Shown: positions 18,038 through 28,504, counted from the stretch's first letter. The stretch: 56,356 nucleotides of DNA from Methanomicrobiales archaeon (GCA_012729535.1 JAAYCY010000016.1:1-56356), one strand, 5' to 3'. Notes: generated by a model from the sequence alone, not told the origin. Numbers and translations: made by a program.

Positions 18038-18955
18038 TTATTCATATTCAATGGTTGCAGGTGGTTTTGGGGTGATATCATATACAACCCGTGCAACACT
18101 CGGGATAGTTGATGTAATACGTTTTTCTATCTCCTGGAGGTCTGAGTATGCAATCTCTATGATATCTGCTGTCATTCCATCACGGGAATTGACTGCTCTT
18201 ACAGCGACTATCCAACCATGCAATCGGTTGTCACCCTTCACCCCAGTGCCATGTCCTACCAGAGCACCAAGACACTGCCATGGGCGGTATTTTTCAACAA
18301 GAACTTCTTCGATAATGGCATTTGCTTCTCTGATGACTTCGATTGACTCCCGGGTCACCTGCCCGACAACCCTGACAGAAAGACCCGGCCCGGGAAATGG
18401 CATCCGGTGGGCTATCTCTTTTGGCAGTTCGAGCGCTTCTGCAATCTCACGCACCTCATCTTTATAGAGTTCTCTGAGCGGTTCGATAACCTTTTCAAAC
18501 TCCATTGAAAGCGGAAGACCTCCAACATTATGGTGGCTTTTTATTCCTCCTTCACTTTCAATACAGTCCGGATAAATTGTTCCCTGGAGGAGATATTTTG
18601 CTCCGGTGGTCTTTGCTTCCCGTTCAAAGACACGGATGAACCTTTCCCCGACTATTTTACGTTTCTTTTCAGGATCCTGCTCCCCAGACAGGGCATCAAG
18701 AAATTCGTCTGCGGCATTCACAACTTTTAGTCCGAGATGACCAAAAATTTGTGATATCCGTGTAGTCTCTCCTTTTCTCATCAGGCCCGTATCCACGTAT
18801 ATCGGAATAAGACGGTCTCCAATGGCACGGGAAGCGAGTTCAGCGCATACTGAGCTGTCTACCCCGCCGGATAGAGCAATTACTACTTTTTCATTCCCGG
18901 ATTCTGACTGAATCCGGCTGATTGCTTCTTTGATAAATTTCTCTGTTTTAACCAT
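18038..18955 (-). CDS. guaAB: GMP synthase ATP-pyrophosphatase subunit (subunit B)
   Basis: A 305-residue subunit that activates XMP with ATP and aminates it to GMP. The PP-loop is [24 protein letters not shown] and the C-terminal dimerisation sequence [13 protein letters not shown] are typical. In archaea the glutamine amidotransferase is a separate protein, and none is encoded beside it here. I place the start at 18955: its ATG overlaps the pyrG stop (TAATG) and follows GGAAGGAGAG. An in-frame ATG 30 bases further upstream lies inside pyrG and would add an unusual extension. Confidence 0.92.
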   Translation of the reverse strand: MVKTEKFIKEAISRIQSESGNEKVVIALSGGVDSSVCAELASRAIGDRLIPIYVDTGLMRKGETTRISQIFGHLGLKVVNAADEFLDALSGEQDPEKKRKIVGERFIRVFEREAKTTGAKYLLQGTIYPDCIESEGGIKSHHNVGGLPLSMEFEKVIEPLRELYKDEVREIAEALELPKEIAHRMPFPGPGLSVRVVGQVTRESIEVIREANAIIEEVLVEKYRPWQCLGALVGHGTGVKGDNRLHGWIVAVRAVNSRDGMTADIIEIAYSDLQEIEKRITSTIPSVARVVYDITPKPPATIEYE

Positions 18956-20538
18956 TATTCTCTCCTTCCCCTGTATTTCAGGCATGCATCAACAAATCCA
19001 AGGAATGGTGGTGATGGACGGGTCGGCCTTGACCTGAATTCCGGATGAAATTGTGTTGTAAAGAAGAACGGATGATCTGTTATTTCTGCAATTTCCATTC
19101 TGTTTTTGTTGGTTCCGGAAAATACCAGGCCTGCAGTCTCCAGATTTTCAATAAACGAAGGATCAACTTCATACCGGTGCCGGTGCCTTTCGGTAATTTC
19201 ATGTTGTTTATAGAGTTCGAAAGCACGGGTTCCTGGTTTTATGGTTACCTGCCAGTCTCCAAGCCGCATGGTACCCCCAAGGTTTTCAATACCTTCCTGT
19301 TCCGGCAGTATGGTGATGACTGCAGTTCCGTCTCCGCATTCACTACTGCATGCATCAGCAATTCCTAGGACATTTCTAGCATATTCAACAACTGATAACT
19401 GAAACCCGAGACAGAGCCCCAGAAGCGGGATTTTTTCTTCCCGACACAACTGGATTGCACCGATTTTGCCTTCAATTCCCCTGATACCAAAACCACCGGG
19501 AATGAGAACTCCGTCACATTCCCGAAGGTCAGATGGATCTACCCGCTCTGCATCCAGCCACCTGATTGAAACCTCCGTCAAAAGAGCCCGGCCTGCATGC
19601 TTGAGCGCTTCTTTGATGGAGAGATAGACGTCTTCCTTTCCATACTTGCTGACAATACCCACGGTGATACGATGTGTATATTCCCGGGTTACTACCCGGT
19701 ACCACTCACGATCAGCTACTTCATTGTCAAGATGGAGTAATTGGCAGAGGACTGTTGCAAGCCCTTCCTTTTCCAGTTCCATGGGACACTGGTAAATATC
19801 AGAGAGGGTAGCTGCACTGATGATTCCGTTCTGAGGTATATCACAGAGTGATGCAAGTTTTTTCTTTGTATGAGAGTTTAAGGGTCTCTCGCTTCTTCCC
19901 ACGATGATGTCTGTAAAGAGACCCAGTTCCCGCAGCGCTTTTACCGAGTGTTGGGTTGGTTTTGTCTTCAGGTCACCCATTGAATCTGAGGGCATCAGGG
20001 TTACATGAACTAGAGCCCGATCAGATGTAGACAGTTCACTTCTCATCTGTCTGACCGCTTCAAGGAAAGGCATACTTTCAATATCCCCAACAGTTCCTCC
20101 TACTTCAACAATACAGATGTCCGCAGTTTTTCCTCCAAATGCCGGTTCTTCCGCTGCCGACCTGATACATTCCTTGATCTGATCAGTAATATGCGGGATA
20201 ATCTGGACCGTCTGGCCCAAAAAATCCCCTTTACGCTCTTTATTGATGACTATCCGGTATACTTTTCCAGTAGTGATATTGTGAGAAGAGTTGAGTTCTA
20301 TATCAAGGAAACGTTCATAGTTACCAAGGTCAAGATCCACTTCACCTCCGTCATGAAGGACAAAAACCTCTCCATGCTGAGCCGGGTTCATGGTACCTGC
20401 ATCAATATTCAGGTATGGATCGATTTTTACCGCTGTAATCAGGTACCCACGGTTTTTAAGCAAACGTCCAATGGATGCAGCAGTAATGCCTTTGCCAAGC
20501 CCGCTCATCACACCTCCGGTAACAAAAATATACTTCAC
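18955..20538 (-). CDS. pyrG: CTP synthase
   Basis: A 527-residue enzyme that aminates UTP to CTP. The N-terminal synthetase domain begins [17 protein letters not shown] and has [15 protein letters not shown]. The C-terminal glutamine amidotransferase has the catalytic Cys in [17 protein letters not shown] and the His/Glu pair in [11 protein letters not shown]. Length is normal. The start is GTG at 20538, preceded by a GGAG site seven bases away. Its stop overlaps the guaAB start, so the last steps of CTP and GMP synthesis are coupled. Confidence 0.95.
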   Translation of the reverse strand: MKYIFVTGGVMSGLGKGITAASIGRLLKNRGYLITAVKIDPYLNIDAGTMNPAQHGEVFVLHDGGEVDLDLGNYERFLDIELNSSHNITTGKVYRIVINKERKGDFLGQTVQIIPHITDQIKECIRSAAEEPAFGGKTADICIVEVGGTVGDIESMPFLEAVRQMRSELSTSDRALVHVTLMPSDSMGDLKTKPTQHSVKALRELGLFTDIIVGRSERPLNSHTKKKLASLCDIPQNGIISAATLSDIYQCPMELEKEGLATVLCQLLHLDNEVADREWYRVVTREYTHRITVGIVSKYGKEDVYLSIKEALKHAGRALLTEVSIRWLDAERVDPSDLRECDGVLIPGGFGIRGIEGKIGAIQLCREEKIPLLGLCLGFQLSVVEYARNVLGIADACSSECGDGTAVITILPEQEGIENLGGTMRLGDWQVTIKPGTRAFELYKQHEITERHRHRYEVDPSFIENLETAGLVFSGTNKNRMEIAEITDHPFFFTTQFHPEFRSRPTRPSPPFLGFVDACLKYRGRRE

Positions 20539-20585
20539 TTATGCTCCTCTCAAAACCTGCTCAAATATTGATTGTAATAACACTT

Positions 20586-21017
20586 CTATTCTGTGCCCGG
20601 GGAAGACCGTACTATAAATGATGCTGAACATCTGGCCAGGAGACTGCCATCCTTCGCATTGGTTATGGAAGCTTCTGCAAAGATCATCTGTCTTCCTTTT
20701 CTGATAACCATCCCGTCTGCATGAATGGTTCCATTCTGAATACCCCTGATAAAATGTGTTGTGCATGATACCGTTGCAATTGTCTCTCCTTTGGAAAGAA
20801 GTGTATATATGGCAAGGGCAATTGCTTCATCACCGATTGCAGTAAAAATTCCTCCCTGCAGCCATCCTTCTCCATTTTTCATGTCATCCCTGACATCCAT
20901 TGCTAATCTTGCCTTTCCTTCACCAAATTCAACTGGTCTGATATTCATCAGACAGAAAAAAGGGTTAGCCTCCTGTCCACGCCCGCGAATTTCTTCAAGA
21001 TAATTCATATATATCAT
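20586..21017 (-). CDS. PaaI-type hotdog-fold thioesterase
   Basis: A 143-residue single hotdog-domain protein. GWLQGGIFTAIGDEAIALAI corresponds to the H-G-G-x-x-x-x-L-x-D active region of PaaI-like acyl-CoA thioesterases; the usual His is replaced by Gln (LQGG) while the downstream Asp is kept. The likely role is hydrolysis of an aromatic or other acyl-CoA; the substrate is unknown. A GGGAG site five to six bases before the ATG at 21017 supports this start over the ATG three codons later. It lies 47 bp upstream of pyrG on the same strand. Confidence 0.8.
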   Translation of the reverse strand: MIYMNYLEEIRGRGQEANPFFCLMNIRPVEFGEGKARLAMDVRDDMKNGEGWLQGGIFTAIGDEAIALAIYTLLSKGETIATVSCTTHFIRGIQNGTIHADGMVIRKGRQMIFAEASITNAKDGSLLARCSASFIVRSSPGTE

Positions 21018-21117
21018 TATTATCTCCCGAAGGATGATGATAACGCGTAAATTGGGGAATACATATGAGCATGTCAGATGTACCAGTTAAGGGAACGCAT
21101 TAATCCTGATATTGAAT

Positions 21118-21828
21118 ATGTTGACGCCTAGATTAAGTCTCGTAATACCTGCATATAATGAAGAAAACCGAATTAGTCCGCTTTTATTCGATCTGACTGA
21201 TTTGAATACCGAATATATCTTTATATGTGATGGAAGTGATTATACAGATAAAATCATTTGTGATTTTTCCATACATCACCGGGAACTCAATATTAAATGT
21301 TACTCTTATCCTGCCAGGCTTGGAAAAGGTGGTGGGGTATATACCGGTTTTCAGAAGGCAACTTCTTCCCTTGTAGGATTCATGGATGCTGATAATTCAA
21401 CTTCTGTCAGTGAATTAGTCAGGATGTCCTGTCTTATGGACGATAACGATGGAATCATTGGTTCAAGACATATGCCCGGTCAGTTGATCAAGAGAAAGCA
21501 ATCACTGATGAGAAGAATACAGAGTCGTATTTTCAATGGCATTATCCGCCTGATGTTTGGTCTCCCTTTCTATGATACCCAGTGTGGTGCAAAAATTTTT
21601 CGTAAAGAGGCAATCGATGCAGTTCTTCCCGAAATCCGCTCAAAAGGATTTGAATTTGATGTCGAACTTCTCTGGCGGCTGAAGAGAAAAGGATATTCTA
21701 TTGTTGAAGTTCCTGTTATCTGGAATGATACCCTTGATTCACGGCTTTGTCTCCACGACACCCTTTCAATGATTACCACTCTTATCCGGATAAGGACTAA
21801 TACCCTTCCATCTGACCATGATTCCTGA
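21118..21828 (+). CDS. Family 2 glycosyltransferase (DPM1/ALG5-like)
   Basis: A 236-residue GT-A enzyme with no transmembrane segment. LSLVIPAYNEENRI is the nucleotide-sugar binding start; RLGKGGGVYTGF and the metal site MDADNST (89-95) follow, then DTQCGAKIFRKEAI and GFEFDVELLWRLKRKGY. The pattern is that of polyprenyl-phosphate glucose or mannose synthases (ALG5/DPM1 group), so it probably loads a sugar onto dolichyl phosphate for surface glycosylation. I use the ATG at 21118; the codon two before it is TTG. Its last 11 bp overlap the following TPR gene, so it appears to be in an operon with that gene and the BrxD-like ATPase. Confidence 0.85.
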   Translation: MLTPRLSLVIPAYNEENRISPLLFDLTDLNTEYIFICDGSDYTDKIICDFSIHHRELNIKCYSYPARLGKGGGVYTGFQKATSSLVGFMDADNSTSVSELVRMSCLMDDNDGIIGSRHMPGQLIKRKQSLMRRIQSRIFNGIIRLMFGLPFYDTQCGAKIFRKEAIDAVLPEIRSKGFEFDVELLWRLKRKGYSIVEVPVIWNDTLDSRLCLHDTLSMITTLIRIRTNTLPSDHDS

Positions 21829-23578
21829 CCCGATTCATACCACTGCTCTTGAACTTTTTGAAAAAGGCCAGTATACTGAGTGTCTTGGTTTTATTCATAG
21901 TCTCTCTCCCCGGGAGAGGGTTGTTCCCATTCGAATTCTTGAGGCGGTATCTCTTATTGAAACCGGTTCACGGGAAGATGCAGAAGTCTGCCTTCGTGAT
22001 TTGAGAATAACTGTTCCGGATTCGGCTGAAGTGTGTATCTATCTTGGCCGTATACTTCGTGAACGTGATGATGATGAAGCCAGGGCAGCATTTTCAGAAG
22101 CAGTGCGTCTAGATCCTGATAACAAGGACGGGCTCTCATGGTATGCAGATCTCTTAATGGAACAGGATGATTATAATGCAGCAATACCTGTTTTGATCCG
22201 GTTATATTCTCTCTTTTTAGAACCCCGTATCTTATGTCTGCTGATGCAGGCATATGTGAAAGCTGGAATGCCTGAAAAAGCAGTTGATATGTTCATATGC
22301 AATAATCGTCCTGTATGTTGTAGAATCGAATATCTCAGGGCCTTATCTGATTCAGGCAGAGATGATGAAATTTTATCCCTTGTGCAGGCTGATCCACATT
22401 CTCCCCCTGATGAATTTGTGTTCCTTGTCCGTTCCCTGGTAAAAACTGCACCAGAGGTTGCAGACCCGATAATATTGCCGCGAATAAAATCATCTGGTTC
22501 GACACTGGTAAGTGCTGAATATGTTCGGCTGTTATTGAAACAAAAAAGGTACCGGGAAGCTGTCGGGGTATGGTCATCCTATCTTTCTTGTGAACAGGAA
22601 ACCCAGTTGAAAACTCTGATATGTCCGGCACTTTGCAATATTGGTGAATTCTCCCGAGCTGGAGAGATATATGATTCAGTTCTTTTTCCAAATCCTCCTG
22701 ATGCTCATGTATCTGACATCCTTGAACTGTTAAAAGCCTATGGCGATGTCATCAGATCACAATATGGATCAGTTGATGAACTTATGGAAAAAGCAGGGCA
22801 GGTGATGCATCCATCATATGCGGCTTTTGCAGGCCATTGCGCAAAAGAGTCCGGCAGGCATCATGAAGCCCAGGTGTATTACCAGAAAGCGTTTCGATAT
22901 GATATTGTTCATGGTGGTCTTTTATATGCGGATTTCCTGGCAGAAAGTGGTAATAATCGCGAGTGGGAAAAAATCATGCTGTACATTCTGAAAAATACCG
23001 GAAAAATAACGGATATTGAGCACGTTGCATCATCCTGCATCCAGGATATAAGTTCTCATATCCCTCTCATCAGGTTTCTGCATGAAAAACTTCAGAAAAA
23101 ACTTCCGCTCCTTTCAAGCAAAGGAAAAAGTATCTATTGTCAGGCTGCCAGCCTGATTGCCACAGAAGAGTTACATAACGGGAGATACAGTGATGGTCTT
23201 ACCCTTTGTCTTGATGCGCTGGAAAAAGTCCCCCCTCATGACCAGAAAATGGCTGAAAATCTGTTTTCTGTTCTGATGGCATGCAAAACGCCCGGCCTTC
23301 CGGTTAGGTATACTATTCATGATCAAACTCGTGATAATTATCCATCCGGAAAGCCTCTGGCAATTCCGGGTCTTACTCCTGCTGAGGAGTCTGTGCTGAC
23401 GTATATCAGGAGACACCGGGTGTGTTCTGAGCTTGAACTTCGGTCTGTTTGTGGCACAAAAAGAGTAGCAGGTCTTATGAACCGCCTGATGAGAAAGACT
23501 ATGGCAGGAGGATGGCAGGTGCTTATGAAAGAAGGAGTATCCGAATCCGGAGAGGTATATCGATATGAAGGTCCCTGA
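21818..23578 (+). CDS. TPR-repeat protein with C-terminal winged-helix-like domain
   Basis: A 586-residue soluble protein with no signal peptide. Residues 1-500 are helical tetratricopeptide-like repeats (AEVCIYLGRILRERDDDEAR and LDPDNKDGLSWYADLLMEQD are clear). The last 70 residues look like a winged helix: TPAEESVLTYIRRH, then SELELRSVC, RVAGLMNRLMRK, and a two-strand wing ending SGEVYRYEGP. It overlaps the glycosyltransferase gene by 11 bp upstream and the BrxD-like ATPase gene by 14 bp downstream. Strict coupling suggests that this protein and the ATPase work together, the TPR part as scaffold and the winged helix as DNA or protein binder. I do not recognise a named family. Confidence 0.75.
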   Translation: MIPDPIHTTALELFEKGQYTECLGFIHSLSPRERVVPIRILEAVSLIETGSREDAEVCLRDLRITVPDSAEVCIYLGRILRERDDDEARAAFSEAVRLDPDNKDGLSWYADLLMEQDDYNAAIPVLIRLYSLFLEPRILCLLMQAYVKAGMPEKAVDMFICNNRPVCCRIEYLRALSDSGRDDEILSLVQADPHSPPDEFVFLVRSLVKTAPEVADPIILPRIKSSGSTLVSAEYVRLLLKQKRYREAVGVWSSYLSCEQETQLKTLICPALCNIGEFSRAGEIYDSVLFPNPPDAHVSDILELLKAYGDVIRSQYGSVDELMEKAGQVMHPSYAAFAGHCAKESGRHHEAQVYYQKAFRYDIVHGGLLYADFLAESGNNREWEKIMLYILKNTGKITDIEHVASSCIQDISSHIPLIRFLHEKLQKKLPLLSSKGKSIYCQAASLIATEELHNGRYSDGLTLCLDALEKVPPHDQKMAENLFSVLMACKTPGLPVRYTIHDQTRDNYPSGKPLAIPGLTPAEESVLTYIRRHRVCSELELRSVCGTKRVAGLMNRLMRKTMAGGWQVLMKEGVSESGEVYRYEGP

Positions 23579-24866
23579 ACCGTACGACCCGGTTGTCCTT
23601 GAAAGTATCGGGATCATCAATGCACTCAGAAGAGGGACAGTGCCCGGCCAGGGTCTTTCAAGATTTGCGGTAGGCCTTGAATCAGAAGAACAAGCCATAC
23701 GTGACCAGCTCAGACTGGTTGCGAATAAGGGTGCGGATATTAAGGCTGTTCGGGGAGAATATGGATCAGGAAAGACCTTTTTTATCTCACGTTCTCTTGA
23801 AATTGCGCGGGAAGAAGGCTTTGTTACCTCCCGGGTTCCGCTCTCTCCGACAAATCCCCTGTATAAGTTAAGCACGGTATACAGCCGGATGGCTTCCTCC
23901 CTGGTTGCAGGTGGAGAGGAGAATGCTCTCCGGTCCCTCATTGACGGCTGGCTTTTTGCTATTGAGGAACGAGTATTAAAAAGGGCTGACCTTACCCCGG
24001 AAGATACGCCGGGGATTCAGGAGATGGTAATACATGAAGTTGAGCATGCCCTTTCTGAAATCAGTGAAATACATTCTGCCCTTGCTGCGGTCATAAGAAC
24101 ATATTACCTTGCTTGTGACTGCGGAGATTTTAAAACTGCACAGGCTGCAGTTGGCTGGCTGGCAGGAGAAACACAGGTTGGAAGAGCAGTAAAACAACGG
24201 GCCGGAATCAGGGGAGAAGTAGATGATGCCTCGGTTCTTTCGTTCATGCAGGCGCTTTCGGTTATCGCCCGTGGTGCAGGATACATGGGTTGTGCTCTTG
24301 CTCTTGATGAAATGGAAATTACTCAAAGTCTTCCGAGAAATCTTCGTGACCGGGGATACAGAAATCTTGTCCAGATTATTGATGCCCTGGATGGTGGACT
24401 GCTCCCGTACTGGTTTATTGTCATCGGGGGGACACCCTTGCTGTATGATGGTGCCCGGGGGATGAAATCTGTCCCGCCTTTGTATGAACGGATTGGAATG
24501 GTCCCAGAGCATGCCGGCTTTCCAAACCCCCGGCAGACACAGATAGTCCTGAAACCATTTGATGCCAGAAAGCTCGAAGAAGTAGCCATGAGAGTTACCG
24601 GGGTATATGCTTCGGCATATGGTGAGATTGACCGCACGCGGATATCGCACCGGTTCATTAGAACCATGGTTGAACGTATCTGCAGCCATTTTGGCGGAAG
24701 AATAGATGTTATGCCCCGGATATTCCTCCGGGAATTTGTAGACATCTTGGACAAGTGTGACCTGTATCCTGATTTCGATCCCATAGCCGGATATGATATG
24801 AGTCCTGAATCATTAGAGCCGGTACTAACCGAGGAAGAAAAAGCGGTAATACGGATCAGCTGGTAG
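23565..24866 (+). CDS. BrxD-like ATPase (DUF2791, P-loop)
   Basis: A 433-residue ATPase of the DUF2791/BrxC-BrxD family. The N-terminus IINALRRGTVPGQGLSRFAVG followed by KAVRGEYGSGKTFF (Walker A GEYGSGKT, 64-71) is the family hallmark. Walker B is ALALDEME (244-251) and a sensor-like strand is WFIVIGGTPLLYD (283-295). In phage defence, BrxD accompanies PglX, PglZ and PglY or BrxHI in type 2 BREX; none of those lies in this window. Here the ATPase is fused by overlap to a TPR/winged-helix gene, pointing to a different, stand-alone role. Its last 11 bp overlap convergent hisD. Confidence 0.85.
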   Translation: MKVPEPYDPVVLESIGIINALRRGTVPGQGLSRFAVGLESEEQAIRDQLRLVANKGADIKAVRGEYGSGKTFFISRSLEIAREEGFVTSRVPLSPTNPLYKLSTVYSRMASSLVAGGEENALRSLIDGWLFAIEERVLKRADLTPEDTPGIQEMVIHEVEHALSEISEIHSALAAVIRTYYLACDCGDFKTAQAAVGWLAGETQVGRAVKQRAGIRGEVDDASVLSFMQALSVIARGAGYMGCALALDEMEITQSLPRNLRDRGYRNLVQIIDALDGGLLPYWFIVIGGTPLLYDGARGMKSVPPLYERIGMVPEHAGFPNPRQTQIVLKPFDARKLEEVAMRVTGVYASAYGEIDRTRISHRFIRTMVERICSHFGGRIDVMPRIFLREFVDILDKCDLYPDFDPIAGYDMSPESLEPVLTEEEKAVIRISW

Positions 24867-26118
24867 GGGTCTTTCTCCTGATCCTGACTGAATTTGCATG
24901 TGCAGTCAGACCTTCGGCATCTGCAATAGTCTCGACAATGTCTCCAATCTGTTCCAGGCCCTCTTTTTCAATGATCTGGATGGTAGATGTTTTTGTAAAG
25001 TGGGCTACATTCAGTCCTGAAAAAAACTTCGCATTGCCGGCAGTCGGGAGGACATGGTTTGTTCCGGTTGCATAATCACCACAGGCGACAGCAGCGTACG
25101 GACCAACAAATATTGAACCGGCATTCCTTATTTTTCCGATGAGGGAGAGTGAATCCTGCACCTGGATGGCCAGGTGTTCAGGAGCGATGCAATTGGATGC
25201 ACTGGCAGCCTCATTCATGTCTTTTACCAGCATGTACCCTGACCGTATGAGGGACTCATTGATGATCTCCTTTCGGTCTGCCTCTTCGGATAATTTCACG
25301 ATCCACTCTCCAACTTTTTCTGCCATTCCGGCGCTTGTTGTTATTAATAATGATGCAGAAAGCGGATCATGTTCGGACTGAGCGATGATGTCAGCAGCAA
25401 TATAATCAGGTCTTGCACTTTCATCGGCAATGATGGCTATCTCTGATGGTCCGGCTGGAAAGTCTATCTCAACGGTATTACGAAGGATCGTTTTGGCAGT
25501 AGTCACATACCGGTTTCCAGGACCTACGATCTTTTCCACCGGTTCGATGCTCTCAGTTCCATAGGTCATCGCAGCAATGGCCTGGGCCCCACCGGTCAGG
25601 TAAATATCATCAACATCAGCGATATCGCAGGCAATAACAGTAAGAGGGTTTACCGGTGGAGGAGTACAGCAGATAACCTTCTCCACACCGGCCACTTTTG
25701 CGGGAACAGCACACATGAGGACCGTTGAAGAGTATGAAGCACGACCTCCGGGAACATATATGCCAACCCGTGAAAGAGGGGTTGTCTTAACCCCCAGGCT
25801 GATACCTGGTTCGGTAGATGATAACCAGATATCATCCCGGCGCTGTAGTTCGTGAAACCGGCTGATCCGTGCATATGCTTCTGAAAGAGCTTCTGTAATG
25901 TCTGGTGAGACATGTTCATACGCAGCATCCCTGTCTGCGTTGCTCATCCTCACGCAGGCGGGCCTTATACCATCAAACTTCTCCGCATAATCCAGCAGCG
26001 CTGAATCTTTTCGATCTCTGACCTCGCTTATTATTGATTCTACAGAACTTCTGACTTCATCAAGAGTACTTTTTTGGCGGGCCAACCAATCCTCAAGATC
26101 TACCGGACTCCAGTTCAT
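24856..26118 (-). CDS. hisD: Histidinol dehydrogenase
   Basis: A 420-residue zinc enzyme that oxidises histidinol to histidine with two NAD molecules, the last step of the pathway. Seen are [55 protein letters not shown] and the Zn and catalytic residues in [11 protein letters not shown]. Length is normal. It stands alone, apart from hisC, and its end overlaps the convergent BrxD-like gene by 11 bp. Confidence 0.95.
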   Translation of the reverse strand: MNWSPVDLEDWLARQKSTLDEVRSSVESIISEVRDRKDSALLDYAEKFDGIRPACVRMSNADRDAAYEHVSPDITEALSEAYARISRFHELQRRDDIWLSSTEPGISLGVKTTPLSRVGIYVPGGRASYSSTVLMCAVPAKVAGVEKVICCTPPPVNPLTVIACDIADVDDIYLTGGAQAIAAMTYGTESIEPVEKIVGPGNRYVTTAKTILRNTVEIDFPAGPSEIAIIADESARPDYIAADIIAQSEHDPLSASLLITTSAGMAEKVGEWIVKLSEEADRKEIINESLIRSGYMLVKDMNEAASASNCIAPEHLAIQVQDSLSLIGKIRNAGSIFVGPYAAVACGDYATGTNHVLPTAGNAKFFSGLNVAHFTKTSTIQIIEKEGLEQIGDIVETIADAEGLTAHANSVRIRRKTPTS

Positions 26119-26181
26119 GGGTAGTACATAGTCATAATTTTAAAAAAAGTGGTTGGAAGGTTCACCCGGTAAAAGATGAGA

Positions 26182-26718
26182 TCAGGTTTTATTTGTCGTA
26201 CCTGAATTCTCCCACCGCCATACATAGAAATCAGGGGATGGCCGCGCAATTCTGCCACGCAACAAATTGGTCAGCATTTTTTGAAGGTTCAGATACAAAA
26301 GAAGAAGGTCTTCTTCAATGTCTTCAGTGTAGGTTTTCAGGCGAATTAATCCCTTGACATATTCTTCCATTCCCTTGCAGGCAGAAATTTCTGCAGGCAT
26401 AATATCAGCAGGAAGCACTGCCCTGATATTATACACATCATCAACAGAAACAGCCATCTCATACTCGCTTACTGTTCCCCGGTGAACAATGAGGGTCCTC
26501 TGTTTATTGGCCACGGTTTTTTCCATTCCCAATAAAGGAGCGATATTAATGACTGGAATCATCTCTTCTCCCCACTTAGCCATTCCCTCAATATAATCGG
26601 GTGAATCATATACAGAAATAGTCTTAAGGGGTCTGACAAATTTATCGATAATATCACCGTCGATTAGGTAATGATCCCTTCCAAGTAAAATTTCGACAAG
26701 AGTCAGATGGCTTTGCAT
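26182..26718 (-). CDS. CheW-like chemotaxis protein
   Basis: A 178-residue CheW-fold protein. VEILLGRDHYLIDGDIIDKFV, YIEGMAKWGEEMIPVINIAPLLG and MAVSVDDVYNI show the two-subdomain beta-barrel pattern of CheW, which couples methyl-accepting receptors to CheA. The usual G-x-I-x-L-R-G-x-x-x-P motif is altered to EGMAKWGEEMIPV. It diverges from a second CheW gene across about 170 bp; no receptor or CheA gene is in the window. Confidence 0.75.
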   Translation of the reverse strand: MQSHLTLVEILLGRDHYLIDGDIIDKFVRPLKTISVYDSPDYIEGMAKWGEEMIPVINIAPLLGMEKTVANKQRTLIVHRGTVSEYEMAVSVDDVYNIRAVLPADIMPAEISACKGMEEYVKGLIRLKTYTEDIEEDLLLLYLNLQKMLTNLLRGRIARPSPDFYVWRWENSGTTNKT

Positions 26719-26828
26719 GATAATCGGGGAAGCTGCAGATGATATCTTCGGAGTTCCCCCTATTCATATTCTTCGATCACTGGCCATATGTGATGCAAAA
26801 TCCTATCCCTTATCCTGTTCATACGATA

Positions 26829-26837
26829 CATATAAAG
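26829..26837 (+). promoter_or_regulatory. TATA box of the second cheW gene
   Basis: CATATAAAG in the divergent CheW intergenic region. Transcription would start near 26860, which makes the upstream in-frame ATG at 26717 unreachable and supports the start at 26891. Confidence 0.45.
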
Positions 26838-26890
26838 TCAGACCGGCTCTTATTGGTTTTTGGACTGGTCACCCCTGGAGATTGGAATTG

Positions 26891-27478
26891 ATGCCAGCAG
26901 AAAAGGAAATTCTTCACCGGTTATTATTATTTGCCCTGGGAGACGGGCTTTACGGAGCCCAGGTTTCTTATATTCGTGAGATCGTCCCGGACCAGGAGAA
27001 AATTCCTCTTCCCGGTGCACCTGATTTTATCCCCGGAATCATTCATATTCGTTCCGAAGTTGTGAAAGTAATTGATATCCGAAGAATTATTCCTCTCGGA
27101 CAGGAAAAACCCAAAAAGAAGATCATAGTTTTTGTTCCTGAAAATAAGGATGCGACCAGGTTTGGGATGCTTGTTGATGAGGTCTATGGGATAATGGAGG
27201 TTCCAGATACCGTTGTCTCCCATCTGGATCGGTCGGATACAAAAATCCAGAATAATTTCATGTTAGGTTCGTTAAAATGCTCCCTTGATACGTTTTTGCA
27301 TCAGAATGGAAGACAATATGCAGCAGGTAATGATGACATGGTCTGGATTGATTTTGAAGATCTCATCCGGACAATAACTGATGACGGGCAATCAGATTCG
27401 ATTGTTTTCCGCCTGACTGCATTGTTTAACCCCGGGTACCTGCTTTCAGGGGAATGGAAGATAAAAAAAGAGAAATAA
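26891..27478 (+). CDS. CheW-like chemotaxis protein
   Basis: A 195-residue CheW-fold protein: LLLFALGDGLYGAQVSYIREI, PGAPDFIPGIIHIRSEVVKV, DIRRIIPLG and FGMLVDEVYGIMEV. It should link receptors to the CheA kinase at the cell pole. The open frame extends back to 26717, but that part does not resemble CheW and lies before a TATA box at 26829, so I place the start at 26891, after a weak GGAG at 26877. A C-terminal tail of about 40 residues beyond the CheW core is of unknown use. Confidence 0.8.
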   Translation: MPAEKEILHRLLLFALGDGLYGAQVSYIREIVPDQEKIPLPGAPDFIPGIIHIRSEVVKVIDIRRIIPLGQEKPKKKIIVFVPENKDATRFGMLVDEVYGIMEVPDTVVSHLDRSDTKIQNNFMLGSLKCSLDTFLHQNGRQYAAGNDDMVWIDFEDLIRTITDDGQSDSIVFRLTALFNPGYLLSGEWKIKKEK

Positions 27479-27486
27479 TTACTTTT

Positions 27487-28416
27487 TCAGGAGATTACTA
27501 CCTTCAGTTTGGAGTCTTTTCCTTTTAATATTCCGATTTTTTTCAGATCGTCAATTACTCCGAGGATAAATCTCGGAGAAAGGCGCAGACCGATGCTGAC
27601 CTGGTTTCCCTCAATAGGCAATTCTTTGTGTAAAAATTCTGAAGCCAGTTCTTCCCTGGATAATTTTTTTTCTTTTTGAATCATACTGATGATTTCTGCA
27701 ACAAGGACCTGTTTAACCTGAATATTAGAGAAAAATGATAAATTTTCTTCATCATATTCTATTTTTTCAAAAAATCGCTCTAGTTCAGAAGTGTCTTCCA
27801 GGAATACTACATCCGGGCTTGTTGTTACGATATATGATATGATGTCTCTGGAATCAAGGATTCTTTTTACCTGCCATTTTTTCAATGATTCTTCTTTTAA
27901 AGGGGGCATTTCATCTCCATACTGTGCCATTATTGCATCATCTGGAGAAATGATCCTGGCAAGTATTAGTCCCTCATCATCAATATCCAGTAAATCATTC
28001 ATTTCTAACAGGTTGGTCAATGTTGCTTCCTGCAAAAATGAATCCATCCGCTCTTTTGTATACGGAACTTGTCCGTCTTTTATGAGAAAATCATATATTG
28101 TCGATCCTATTCGAGTCCCGGCAGATTTCTCTGCAAATGTTTTTTCCAGGAGATCATGTTTGACTTTCAGATTGTCCAGAACTTCCTGGAAAACTGCAAT
28201 GAGTTCATCTGATTCCTCTTCGCCTGTATTTTGTATCCGGGAAATTTCTTCTTCAATAATTCCTTTCAATATCGTATACGTTGCCTTGTACTGGACCCGG
28301 CTTTCAAGATCAACTTTAGTCCTGATGTGGGCAGAAATATTTAGTTTTCTGAATATTCTGGAACATTCCTGTGCATCATCTTCAGATGAAAACCAGATCT
28401 CTTCTTCAAGTACCAT
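27487..28416 (-). CDS. Unknown protein with C-terminal winged-helix-like region
   Basis: A 309-residue soluble, acidic protein I do not recognise. It starts MVLEEEIWFSSEDDAQECSR; an ATG at 28416 is preferred because the longer frame to 28548 adds a hydrophobic stretch that looks untranslated. The middle is helical with many Glu and Asp. The C-terminal 60 residues (KKLSREELASEFLHKELPI, then LSPRFILGVIDDLKKIGIL) have the helix-helix-wing spacing of a winged helix, so a regulatory role is possible. It lies between a CheW gene and an M50 protease gene on the same strand as the protease, 88 bp downstream of it. Confidence 0.65.
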   Translation of the reverse strand: MVLEEEIWFSSEDDAQECSRIFRKLNISAHIRTKVDLESRVQYKATYTILKGIIEEEISRIQNTGEEESDELIAVFQEVLDNLKVKHDLLEKTFAEKSAGTRIGSTIYDFLIKDGQVPYTKERMDSFLQEATLTNLLEMNDLLDIDDEGLILARIISPDDAIMAQYGDEMPPLKEESLKKWQVKRILDSRDIISYIVTTSPDVVFLEDTSELERFFEKIEYDEENLSFFSNIQVKQVLVAEIISMIQKEKKLSREELASEFLHKELPIEGNQVSIGLRLSPRFILGVIDDLKKIGILKGKDSKLKVVIS

Positions 28417-28504
28417 AAATAGCACATACCTTAACCTGATAACTGATATTTTTACTGGCCGGAAAAAAAGAAAAACCAGGGAGAATATTGCTGCAGGTCC
28501 CCGG

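Noticed and set aside
26717-26890. N-terminal extension of the second CheW protein
   Set aside because: It lies before a TATA box, does not resemble CheW, and would overlap the divergent gene start.
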